This document shows, piece after piece, positions 1 through 9,611 of a DNA stretch of 64,000 nt (its first letter is position 1; each line of letters starts with the position of its first letter). The notes under the pieces are model-generated. The model worked only from the letters and a program-made list of their open reading frames with translations. It had not been told where the DNA came from and ran no database searches. The position numbers were made by a program, and so were the translations under genes. Origin of the DNA: Begonia masoniana (Eukaryota; Streptophyta; Magnoliopsida; Cucurbitales; Begoniaceae). The stretch covers positions 17,431,453-17,495,452 of the forward strand of contig CM039502.1 in the NCBI GenBank assembly GCA_022432975.1, in the 5' to 3' direction.

Positions 1-297
1 TTATAACTAGTTATACACGGAATATGCCATCAAGGGGAAAGAGACATGGAACGAAAAAAATCAATAAAAGTCAGAAGAAAATACAAGTAGAAAACAAATG
101 AGGAAACCGGATAGCTGAATGTTTTGCGATGGTTCATTTTCACAAAACTGAAGAATAACCAGTAATCCAAAATAATTAAGTTCTATTTCTAACACCCATC
201 GCTTTTGAGAATCAGAATTCGCGGTTGTGGTAGGTATCGCCGGCATTAGAAATGAAAATGAATCACAGGGATCAGAAGAGGAGAAGGAGAGACGAAC
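1..297 (-). other. NAA50: Intron 1 of the NAA50-like gene (partial)
   Basis: Sequence left of the exon 1 donor (gt at 297-296 on the minus strand). I looked for the expected next exon, which begins with a YYSD-like motif in this family, and did not find it, so the rest of the gene lies beyond the left edge. Nothing else is recognised here. Confidence 0.6.
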
Positions 298-451
298 CCA
301 GCTTGGTGAAGTCGGCAGAGGAGAGTGCATCGGCGTAGTACTTTTTGTTATAGCGAATAGGAAAGAGAGCTGCGTTGAGCTTCTTCAGCTGCATCACGTT
401 TTTGTCCCTCACTCCATCAAGTGAGATTGAATATTCACGCCCAGTCCCCAT
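298..451 (-). CDS. NAA50: NAA50-like N-alpha-acetyltransferase, exon 1 only
   Basis: The ATG is at 451-449 on the minus strand. It opens 51 codons plus one base, beginning MGTGREYSISLDGVRDKN and continuing through QLKKLNAALFP, RYNKKYYADAL and ADFTKL. This is the well-conserved N-terminus of plant NAA50, the GNAT-fold catalytic subunit of the NatE complex, which acetylates N-termini of proteins with the ribosome-associated NatA. The exon stops at AAG CTG G followed by a gt donor, in phase 1, matching the position where a family alignment would next need an Ala codon. A pyrimidine-rich CTCTCT leader lies just upstream of the ATG. The acetyl-CoA-binding domain must be in later exons beyond the window. 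The exon has no frameshift or stop, so the gene may be functional. This is a recognition from memory of the family. Confidence 0.85.
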
Positions 452-1344
452 TCACAGAGAAAGCGAGAGAGAGCGAGACTCGGTTTTTCTTTCCAACCTT
501 GAAAGTGCTTCGGAAGATGCATGAAATATGTGCGTCGAATTGTCGGCATGAACCATGGAACACTGAAGAATTTGCAGAAGAAAGAAATGAGAAATGGGCT
601 CATCAGGCCCATTGTCAGGACAGTATCCTTCTCCAATTCAAGCATCGCCAAAGAATTACTCAAGGTCATCGCTACACACGACGGCCGCCCGGCCTGATAT
701 GCTGAATTGCAGCCGACGTTCTCCCTGGCCTGATCCCACAGCCCCCCCTGGCCTATTTTGTAATCCAATGACTGGTTTGCCAATCTTGGATCATCGTGTC
801 AACTTTCCAACCGGCCCCCAAACTAGCCCACAGTCTACAGACGTTATTTTTCTTCCAGCGCTGCGAAGCTCGTATTTTTAGCGTGGTAGCTTCATTGTAT
901 GTGCCATGACATTGACTTCTTACTCCAAACGAACCTAACGAGTGGTCTATACACAAAAAATAGGTTCAAGCATGATCGAGCCGGATATAGACTAAGCCTT
1001 GAAAAAATCCGGATTGGCTTGGGCCGGCCTGGGAACCATTTGATGACCCTGACCAGTTCTCACGAATGTATTAAGATGATATTAGCTACAAAAAAGTTTT
1101 ATTACAACTTCTAATTACTTCTACTTCCTAAAAATAAGACCAAAGACAAGGAATTAGACAAAAGTTGAAGCCTCGTATGTTACAAATCAAACTCGAGATT
1201 CCGTCACAATGTCTTAACTCCGACCGTAAAGTTTAAGATGGCCTGAAAAATACTTGAAAGTAGAGAAAATAGAATCAATGAGTCGCTTTTTCCAAGCTGT
1301 CAAGAAAGCTTTGCAACTCTCTCAATCCTTCGGCAGAAAGCGCC
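452..1344. other. Region upstream of NAA50, no gene recognised
   Basis: This holds the presumed 5' UTR and promoter of the minus-strand NAA50-like gene. A CT-rich leader (GAGA repeats on the plus strand at about 458-478) lies just outside the ATG. Short open frames exist on both strands but match nothing I know and have no splice-site support. The stretch ends at the assembly gap. Confidence 0.4.
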
Positions 1345-1444
1345 NNNNNNNNNNNNNNNNNNNNNNNNNNNNNNNNNNNNNNNNNNNNNNNNNNNNNNNN
1401 NNNNNNNNNNNNNNNNNNNNNNNNNNNNNNNNNNNNNNNNNNNN
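1345..1444. other. Assembly gap, 100 N
   Basis: Exactly 100 N. A round 100 is usually a scaffold gap of unknown true size, so the distance between NAA50 and the repeats to its right should not be trusted. Confidence 0.97.
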
Positions 1445-1744
1445 GACCGGACCACCAGTTTTGGTTGCTGGTTTTTTCGGTCCTAAAAATATATTCCCAT
1501 GAACAATGGTACGGTTCCTTTGGTCGCAAGACCAAAATTTCACTTCCTCCCGAAATCCCATAACCAGACCAAAACTTTAATTTAATAGTCCATTTAGCTC
1601 GCTGAAGGGGGAGAAGGTTCAGATTTTCAGTTTCTACAAATCCACAACCTTCAATTTATCTTCCTCTGTAATTATCATTTGTAGTCTTTTAATTCTTTGT
1701 AGGAAATTGTTTGTGATTGTATCTCACGAAGCACAAAAAGCAAC
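1445..1744. other. Unassigned sequence next to the palindrome
   Basis: No gene is seen. Short inverted motifs (GGACC/GGTCC and ACCAAAACT/AGTTTTGGT types) occur near 1445-1580, as in a decayed non-autonomous DNA element, but no termini or target duplication could be set. Confidence 0.3.
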
Positions 1745-3692
1745 CCTGATTCTATACATCCATGATGGTATAATCTCAGGTGTCTTGATTGTGTTCATAT
1801 TTTAGTGAGTGCTTCGGGATTGCCATGTCTTTTGGTGTTGGAACTAGTCTTAACTTCTGTGTAATCATCTCCTGGCAAAATACAGGAGAAATATAATAAT
1901 TGGTTAGCCCCTGGCGTCCGTAGTGATTTAGGTTTGTGGGCACATCATTTGATTATCATGTTATTTGCAGAGTAAACAATTCTAGAGGTATTGACTCTCC
2001 TGTAACTGAAACATAGTTGGCTACCGTTTTGAAGAGTAGTATTTTGCTATTTGTTACAAGCAAAATAGCAAAGTGCAGTGTTATTTTATGTAGCACGTGG
2101 GGTAAGACTAGTTTAGAGAAGGAAATTAATATTATATTTCGCCCCTGGGCAAATTTGGGATCATTTCATGATTCCAGAAAGTTCAAATTGCTTGAAACCT
2201 TCGTGACTTCTCTGATCTATAGCATGCTTTTTGAGTGAGTGGTTTGTCCGAGTGTTAGTTTTTGCTCATATGATTATTGTTTTGTGGTGAATATTCTTTT
2301 TTTTTCATGTCTTTTCTGCTTTGTCAAGACGCCTATATGTTGTTTGGTTCTCTCTAATTAACTTTAGTGTATCTCTTTGTCTTAAATGTGTGAGTTGTTC
2401 CATTTGTATTTTAAGTAGCAAGGTTCTTAGATGGACTGCAGTGTCTCCAATCACTTAAGTACTACATACAATTGTCAATTTACTGACCCAATAAGAATAT
2501 TTTGTTTTATCCCTCTCGTCAAACAACTTTTAAAAATACAATCATTATACCGACCACATAGAATTTGAAAAGCCGCCGTAAATAAAACAAAAGAGGTTGG
2601 GAACTGTTTTTTTTGGTTTCTTTGGCTGAGCGCCATTCAAAGAAGAGAAAAGGAAGAGGAGAGAGAAACCGAGAGGGAGAAGAGAGCAACTATCCAACAA
2701 ATGGGACTCTAAATCCAACAAAATTGGTCTTAAATCGTCTTCCTGTGGCAAGCTTTTCAATTCTGTTTTAAAGATATTTGCACGGGCAAAGATGGTTTCC
2801 TCTATGTTTTCCAACAACGTTAAGGTTTTGGGGTTTCCGCTTTTAAATGGTCAAGGGAAAAATGGCTGAAAATGGCCATTTTCCATTGGCAACACAATGC
2901 AGCGCTGAGGCTTCGCCCAGTAGGCGGGCTTTAATCAACCTAGTGGGCCAAGCCCGAGCCAATTAATCTGTGGGTCAAGCCTGCAAACAAACCTAGCCCG
3001 AAGGTTAGGGACTAAACCAGTAAGGTCTGGTGGACCGAGTTGGTGGGTTGACCCGAAGCGGTCGGTCGCTCTGAAACCGAACAAAATAGGAGTAATCGTC
3101 AAAACAAATCGAGTCTGAACCGACACCAGATATTTCCAACAAATTATTTTCTCTTCGTTATAAATCCCGAGGCGTTGAAGTCTGTTGATAAAAACGATAG
3201 TCATCCTGGAGATAAGAAATGTCTTATTATATGCTTACGAACATTGAATTCATTTTCAAAACTCTATTTTGGTGGGTTGCCACCTATAATGAACCTAATA
3301 AGGGCTGTTCGACACCTGTTGGTTTTCTATATTAGGTATATATTTTTTAACCTAATTTCCATAGGTATTTCTAGATGGTACTTTTCTATTGCGATATTGA
3401 ACCCCTGATGCTACTTGGTGGGTTAACGATTCTTGCGGTTACAACCTATGCGTTCTCGGCTGCGTGAGGATGTGGTGTCCATGATGATGGGGTAGGGCGA
3501 TGCTAACGCACTCTGTGGGTGCCGATACCTTAAACTTGCCTAGAATGTTTATTGATGTGGCGTGGCTCAATCTTAAGATGGCCGTCACGGATTATTCCCT
3601 TCCGGCTCATGGAGGTGTTACAGTCTGCAGCTGCGTTTTTGGGGTTTAATTTGGAGGATCGGCCTTTTTTCAATGTTCACGTTTTATGATAA
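1745..3692 (+). repeat. Giant inverted repeat, left arm
   Basis: This arm is the reverse complement of 3716-5734, with substitutions and small indels. Matching landmarks: the CACGTGGGGTAAGA block near 2094 against TCTTACCCCACGTG near 5346; CATTATACCGACCAC near 2545 against GTGGTCGGTATAATG near 4880; GTTTTATGATAA (3681-3692) against TTATCATAAAAC (3716-3727) at the centre. The outer 1745-1960 portion is an antisense copy of the last part of a gypsy pol gene (TRSQ-type tail), also found at 5525-5735 and 37970-38211. GGGCCAAGCCCGAGCC-like text near 2945 resembles that seen in some non-autonomous hAT elements. Confidence 0.85.
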
Positions 3693-3715
3693 AGAAATAA
3701 GCTAATATTCATCAC
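3693..3715. other. Centre (spacer) of the giant palindrome
   Basis: A 23-bp unpaired centre between GTTTTATGATAA and its complement. Such a short spacer means the two 2-kb arms could fold as an almost uninterrupted hairpin. Confidence 0.75.
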
Positions 3716-5734
3716 TTATCATAAAACGGTGAACAGTGAAAAAGAAGGCCGATCCTTCCAAATTAAACCACAAAAAAGCGCAGCCTGCAGACTGTAACAC
3801 CTCATGAGCCTGAAGGAAGAATCGTGACGGCCATCTGAAGATTGAGCCACGCCACATCAATAAACATTCTAGGCAAGTTTAAGGTATCGGCACCCAAAGA
3901 GTGCGTTAGCATCGCCCTACCACCATCATCATGCAAACCAACATCCTCACGCAGCAGAGAACGCATAGGTGTAACCTCAAGATACTTTAACCCACCAAGT
4001 AAAGCATCAGGGGTTCAATATCTCAATAGTAAAAGTAACAATCTAGAAATACTATGGAAGATTAGGTTAAAAAATATATATAACTAATATAGAAAACCAA
4101 CATGTTGTCGAACAGTCCTTATTAGGGTTCAATTATAGGTGGCAACCCACCAAAATAGAGTTTGAAAATGAATGCAATGTTAGGCATATAATAAGAAATT
4201 TCTTATCTCCAGGATGACTATCGTTTTTATCAACAGGAACTTCAACCTCCTCAGGGATTTATAAACGAAGAGAAAATAATTTTTTTGGAAATAGGTCTGG
4301 TTCGGTTCAGACTCGATTTGTTTTGACTGATTACTCTGATTTTGTTCGGTTCAGATCGGACCGACCGATTCGGGTCAACCCACCAGACTCGGGTCCACCA
4401 GACCTTACTGGATTTAGTCGACCTAACCTTCGGGCTAGGTTGTGCAAGGCTTGACCCATCAGATTAGATTGGGCTCGGGCTTGGCCCACTAGGTGTGATT
4501 GAAAGCCCAGCCTACTGGGCGAAGCCCTCAGCGCTGCATTGTGTTGCCAGTGAAAATGCCATTTTCAGCCATTTTTCTTGACCATTTAAAAGGCGGAAAA
4601 CACCAAAAACCTTAACGTTTGTTGGAAAAAATAAGGAGGAAACCATCTTATCGTGCAAAATATCTTTAAAAAGATTGAAAAGCTTTGCAAAGGAAACGAT
4701 TTAAGACCAAATTTGTTGGATTTAGAGTCCCATTGGTTGATAGTTGCTCTCTTCTCCCTCTCGGTTTCTCTCTCCCTCTTTCCCTTTTTCTCTTTCTTTG
4801 AATGGCGCTCAGCCAAAAGAACACACAAAAAAAACAAGTTCCCAACCTCTTTTGTTTTATTTACCCTTTTTAAAATTCTAGTGGTCGGTATAATGATTGT
4901 ATTTTAAAAGTTGTTTGACGAGACAAACAAAATATTCTTATTGGGTAATTAAATTGACAATTGTATGTAAGTACTTAAGTGATTGGAGACAACTGCAGTA
5001 CATCTAAGAACCTTGCTACTTAATAATAAAAATAGGAAACAACTGCAACACATTTAAGAACAAAGAGGATACACGAAAGTTAAATTAGAGAGAAAAAAAA
5101 CAACATATAGGCTTCTTGACAAAGGCAGAAAAGACAATGAGAAAAAAATGAAGATCACCACAAAACAATAATCATATGAAGCAAAAAACTAAACAAATCT
5201 GACAAAACCACTCACTCAAAACGCATGCTATAGATCATAGGAAGATTCACAAAGTTTTCAAGCAATTGAACGTTCTTGGAATCATGAAATTATCCACAAA
5301 TTTGCAAAGGGGCAAAAATATAAGGATTATATTTCCTTTCTCTAAACTATTTCTTACCCCACGTGCTACATAAAATAACACTGCACTTTGCTATTTGGCT
5401 TGTAACAAATAGCAAAATACTATCTCTTCAAACGGTAGCCAAACTATGTTCAGTTACAGGAGAAGTCAATACCATCTAGGAATTGGATTACTCTGCAAAT
5501 AAACATATAATAAAAATGATGTGCCACACAAACCTATCACTAGGACGCAAGCAAGGAGGCTAACCAATTATTATATTTCTCTTTATTTTGCAGGAGATGA
5601 GTTACAAAGAAGTTAAGACGAAGTTCCAACACCAAAAGACATGGGCAATCCGAAGCACTCACTAAAATAGGAACACAATCAAGACACCTTGGAGATTATA
5701 CCATCATTGATTGGAGGAGAATCAAGGGGGAAGA
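3716..5734 (-). repeat. Giant inverted repeat, right arm
   Basis: Reverse complement of the left arm. The arm runs outwards through a CTAGTGGTCGGTA motif at about 4878 (also at 40660 in this window) and a 0.6-kb AT-rich segment, and ends in a gypsy pol tail and polypurine tract at 5721-5734. The inner 3.0-3.7 and 3.7-4.5 kb portions hold no open frame that I recognise. Confidence 0.85.
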
Positions 5735-5735
5735 T
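5525..5735 (+). pseudogene. Gypsy pol 3' end with polypurine tract
   Basis: Reads as the C-terminal tail of a gypsy polyprotein (PITRTQARRLTNYY), homologous to the intact-order copy at 37970-38211. It ends in the purine run near 5723-5734, where a 3' LTR should begin. Gypsy-C has inserted exactly here; on its far side (14459 onward) the Gypsy-A LTR begins. So this is the 3' end of a second, upstream Gypsy-A-type copy sharing the 14459-15194 LTR. Everything further 5' of that copy is missing or rearranged into the palindrome. Confidence 0.7.
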
Positions 5736-6947
5736 TGATGTGCTTAAACACCTAAAATGGAGAGTGTTAGCGCTTTACAAACCGGAACAACTCTTGGTTA
5801 AAAGTAAACCGATGACCTTTCCAAAAACACTTGCACAAAAGTATCAAAATAGCTTGGAAATGTAAACAAAAGTGGTTGTGAGCATAATAATATGCGTGAA
5901 GAGTGAATATATGGAGTATGGAAAGAAAATACAAAATGGAAAGATGGATGCAATTGTGCTACCCAAAGTCGGCCGAGAAGACTATTAAGGAGCTTCCGAC
6001 AAATACTCTTCCAACGGATGAGTATTGATATTTGAGAACTGGTTTGGAGCCACTCTCTACTGTTTTCTCGCTTCAAGAGGCTGAGAGAGAGAGAGATGGA
6101 ACCTTTAAGAACTCACAAGCAACCAAACTTGGGATTAATGGAGGTCTACTCCTTCGGTTTCACCATAAACCGAGCTTACCTTGGGCACCAACCCTTGGTC
6201 ACTCCAAAACTGTGATTGCTTATGAAGAAATTTTGTTATTTCATTCAAGCAAAAGACCCTTACAACCACCAAAAGCCATGCTTAAATAGAACTCCTAAGT
6301 GACTAGGGTTTTACAATTGCCGTTGGATCAATCTTCCAAGTGGGTGGCTGAGATGTTATGGGCGTGGATGGTGAGGATTTGGCCTTGCATTCCTTCATCA
6401 AGTGCCTCTCTTGTGCCATGTCATCAATCATTGTTAGCATTAACTTTTTCATTCATTTCCTTTATCAAGTGCCTCTTTTGTGCCATGTCTGTAACACCCG
6501 GAACTTTGGTACTCTTTATCCTATTAATAATAATCGATGGATTGATTTAAACGATAGACAAATTAGTGAAATAAGAGGAGGATTAATAGAAAAATGTAAT
6601 AAAGGGCAATATGGTAATCTAAGTGTTAAAATGTTAATAAAAACCTAAGTGTTTCTCTCTCTCCCTCATTTCCCTCTGCTTTCACGAAAGAAAAGCTCCA
6701 TAGAGCTTTCTGGCGATTATTATCGCCTCTCCTCCATTCTTCAAGATTCGGCCGATTTTCTCCTCCGATCATCGATTCTCCTTCACGTTTTCTTCTCCAA
6801 CCAACAACCTAGGTAAAGTTCTATGGTTTTGGACGTTAGGTTTCATTGTTTTAGAATTGTTAACTGTTAGGGTTTCGACTGAATTATGTTAGAAATGGTT
6901 AAGGTTGCCGTACTTGCGCCTCTAAAGAATATTGTGGATTGGTTTAG

Positions 6948-6992
6948 GTGAACAAGCTTACAGACAACACTCGGATTTGCTTAGGACCCGAG
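6948..6992 (+). other. Putative mini-exon in LTR-A (45 nt)
   Basis: Bounded by TTTAG|GTG on the left and CCCGAG|GTAAGT on the right. The same object is at 59040-59084 (45 nt), 36627-36671 minus (45 nt) and 25171-25216 (46 nt). Shared core: CTCGG...TTGCT(A)AGGAC near the 3' end. In A, C and D it is open in one frame ending L-L/V-R-T-R/S. Upstream donor at 6813 (leader exon) and downstream acceptor at 7677. No ATG precedes it in frame in LTR-A, so an untranslated leader is as likely as a peptide. Confidence 0.6.
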
Positions 6993-7024
6993 GTAAGTCT
7001 TCATGAATTGTTTGGCCGATTTGG

Positions 7025-7678
7025 CCTACACCATAAGAGAGTCTATTGATCGAGGAAATTGATGATGTATGTAGATTGTTAGGTATATGGTTTATGGTTA
7101 TGTGGTTGGGTAGATTAGGTTATGCAATTAGTTGTTAATGGATAGTTCTGTCTAGATAGTCATGTTATGTTTATGATTATGTTAAACCGAGGATATGTAC
7201 TATTCATGCATTCTGTTTTTATGAAAGCATAGAAAATGAATTTAAGCATACATTTTTATGTAAGAAAGATAATGAATGAAATGAAAGAAAGTACGTAAGT
7301 GCAATATGTGGGTGGAAAAGGAGTATGGCCATCCCGTAAGGTTTGGACCAATAGGTGTGCCTACTTCATTTTCTTAAAGAACGAGTATGGCCGTCCCGTA
7401 AGGTTTGGACCAATAGGTGTGCCTACTTTATTTTCTTAAAGAACGAGTATGGCCATCCCGTAAGGTTTCGACCAATAGGTGTGCCTACTTTATTTTCTTA
7501 AAGAACGAGTATGGCCGTCCCGTAAGGTTCGGACCACAAGGTGTGCCTACTCCCTCTACCATGGATCCCAGATAATTAAAAACAGAAAGAAAACAACATG
7601 ATTTTTATGAATAGCACATGCATTTTCATTTATGAAGCTTACTGAGCCTTAGCTCATAGAATGTTTTTATGGTGTAGG
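7025..7678 (+). promoter_or_regulatory. Complementary pair bridging putative intron 2 of LTR-A
   Basis: CCTACACCATA (7025-7035), 32 nt after the donor, is the exact reverse complement of TATGGTGTAGG (7668-7678), which spans the 3' splice site. The pairing is kept in LTR-C and LTR-D, and in LTR-B through a compensatory change. See findings. Confidence 0.6.
7321..7550 (+). repeat. Tandem repeat in LTR-A, 62-bp period, 4 copies
   Basis: Copies of GAGTATGGCC(A/G)TCCCGTAAGG begin at 7321, 7383, 7445 and 7507, an exact 62-bp period; the last copy is partial. The array lies within putative intron 2. Confidence 0.9.
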
Positions 7679-7999
7679 TGATCTTGAGCAAGGTGAGAAT
7701 GTTGTTCTTTTATCTGAGGAACGAGTCGATTGAAGAAGAATGCTTTGGGAGTGTACTGTGCAGTCGGTGCTAACCTTGACCCGTGGGAGTAATAAGTTAA
7801 GTATTTTAGTGGTTTTGGGTTGTGTTGGGCTGAAGGAATTATAGTATATAAATTGTATAGAACTCATTTTAGGGTGTTTGCTATCTGGATAGTGTAAGTA
7901 CTAACGTTGATGAAATGGTAAATGAGTTTGATGTTTTTAATGTTTCTGGAAGTTCGGGGTAAATGATGTGTAGATATAGAGGAAAGATTATGAAGGCAG

Positions 8000-8060
8000 C
8001 TCTCTGGACAAAATCCAGAGAGCTAGCCAATCGATCGCTAGGAAGGGGTGATCGATCGGG
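8000..8060 (+). other. Twin hairpin with GATCGATCG core in LTR-A
   Basis: First stem CTCTCTGGA/TCCAGAGAG (8000-8022); then ATCGATCGCT...GGTGATCGATCGGG, an imperfect second stem. Equivalent sequences occur in LTR-C (about 35360-35425) and LTR-D (60232-60296), and a degraded one in LTR-B (26168-26217). Confidence 0.6.
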
Positions 8061-8109
8061 TAATGCATGGTTTAGAGTTGGGATTTTATATATTTTCAGT
8101 TAAGTGTTC

Positions 8110-8560
8110 AGTAAGAAAGTCATCGTCCAAAGTCCGTGGATGATAAAGTCTAGTCAAGTATTCTGGCAGAAGAAAGTCATCATCCAAAGTTCGTGGACGA
8201 TAAAGTCCAGTTAAGTATTCTGGCCGAAGAAAGTCATCGTCCAAAGTCTATGGACAATAAAGTCCAGTTAAGTATTTTGGCAGAAGAAAGTCATCGTCCA
8301 AAGTTGTCGTCCAAAGATGTGGACAAATAAGTCACATGGACGAATAAGTCACGTGGACGAATAAGTCCCGTGGATGATAAGTCCTGTGGACGATAAGTCA
8401 CGTGGACGAATGAGTCTCGTGGACGAATAAACGCTGTAAACGATAACGTCATCCACAGTTTCTGTTGTCCACGGTCTTTGTTGACCACAGGTTCTGTTGT
8501 CCACGGTCTCTATTGACCGCAGTCGCTGTTGACCGCAGCTTCTGTCGTCCACGCTATCTT
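8110..8560 (+). repeat. GTGGACGA / TCGTCCAC repeat region of LTR-A
   Basis: About four copies of a 55-60-bp unit with AGTCATCGTCCAAAGT (8117-8310), then short direct copies of CGTGGACGAATAAGTC (8330-8430), then inverted TTGTCCACGGTC copies (8460-8550). Direct and inverted copies together could fold on each other. Similar text is in LTR-B (26245-26560) and LTR-C (34920-35300). Confidence 0.75.
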
Positions 8561-9611
8561 CTATTTCTGTCGACCCCCACTATTCAAATTAAAGAAACCC
8601 GAGAGAAGACCACTGTTCAAATTGATGAAACCCGAGAGAAGCTAAGTGTTAATCACCCCAACCACTGTTCAGATTGATAGAACCCGAGAGGAATTTAAAT
8701 TAAGTTAAACTTTAGTACAAAGATTATATTTTTCGCTGAATAAAGTAATTAGTCTTTAAAGGTTATAGATATGGATCTAATGCCGAGTCTATTCTCTCAC
8801 GATTGATAAATGAATGAAAAGGGAAATGAATAGATAAATGAAAATGAAAATTGTGTGAGAATAGACGAGGGTAATAGGCAAGTCCAATTATAAGGATGGA
8901 AAAGAAAAGTTCAAATTTTACGAGATTTTTAAGAATAGTACAAGGGTAAATTAAGGGTCGTCACAATGTCATCAATCCTTGTGAGCATTAACTTTGTCCT
9001 TCCTTAGCCAAGTCACATATTCATGCCATCTTCAAGCTTGATCTTTATTGGTGCAATTGGGTTTGCTTTGCATGTAGTTCCTCCATGGCCACGCCAACGC
9101 ACAAGTAGATGACCAACTATGTGACCCAAAAATTAGCCACCACTGTATATCTAACCCTAGCAAACATCTAACCTAACCACACAATCTATATGCATGCATA
9201 AAATGGCTAATAGTTTGCCAAAGCATAAAGGCTAACGTTTACCAAATTAGTTCAAATAAAATGGTTACACGGGTAGATATAGGGAAGACTAATTCTCTCT
9301 TTAGTTGTTTCACTCCGTGGTGCTTCCCAATTGATGACGTGTAGGGTTGATCCATGTCCTTGGAGTTACGTTCCCACTCCAAGTCGTTGAAGATTTCATT
9401 ACTTGCAAAAGAAATAATTTCGTTAGAAAACATGTTAAATGTAACTTGGTCTTTGGGTATGACTGGGGCCCTAGTCTTAGCTTGGGCCTTGGGACTTGGG
9501 CCTCTGTGACACAACATCCTTCCCGACTAATTGAGGATTTAACCTCAAATCCTTTTCTTGGATTCTCTTGAAGACATTATCTTCTTTACCCCGTTTCCAT
9601 TCCTAGTCTTG

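Larger units (their letters stand above)
6490..8965 (+). mobile_element. LTR-A: solo LTR, long TGTAACACCC family
   Basis: A 2,476-bp unit starting TGTAACACCCGG and ending GGGTCGTCACA, flanked by a perfect 5-bp duplication ATGTC (6485-6489, 8966-8970). No internal region and no terminal direct repeat, so it is a solo LTR. It shares, in the same order, with LTR-B, -C and -D: a CT-rich leader ending CCTAG|GTAAAG (6813), a 45-nt mini-exon (6948-6992), tandem repeats (7321-7550), an acceptor at 7677, a GATCGATCG hairpin (8000-8060) and GTGGACGA repeats. Length and start suggest a Tekay/Del-type gypsy LTR, which is an inference. Confidence 0.85.
5736..9516 (-). repeat. Gypsy-C 3' LTR, interrupted by LTR-A
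   Basis: Two halves, 5736-6489 and 8966-9516, together match 13175-14454 over their length. The join is marked by the ATGTC duplication made by LTR-A. A TATTTAAG-type TATA element is visible on the minus strand near 6282. The 9516 end reads ...CACAACA against ...CACATCA in the partner LTR. Confidence 0.85.

Noticed and set aside
61..330. 89-residue minus-strand frame overlapping NAA50 exon 1
   Set aside because: It is out of frame with the recognisable NAA50 exon and runs into intron 1.
409..783. 124-residue minus-strand frame upstream of NAA50
   Set aside because: No similarity, no splice support, and it overlaps the NAA50 leader in another frame.
2530..2560. Helitron termini inside the palindrome arms
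   Set aside because: CTAGTGGTCGGTA is shared with 40660 on the right arm, but no hairpin precedes it and the left arm copy is mutated (CTATGTGG).
7321..7550. Regular repeats that could suggest a CRISPR array
   Set aside because: Units are contiguous with no unique spacers, and the host is a plant; it is an LTR-internal tandem repeat.
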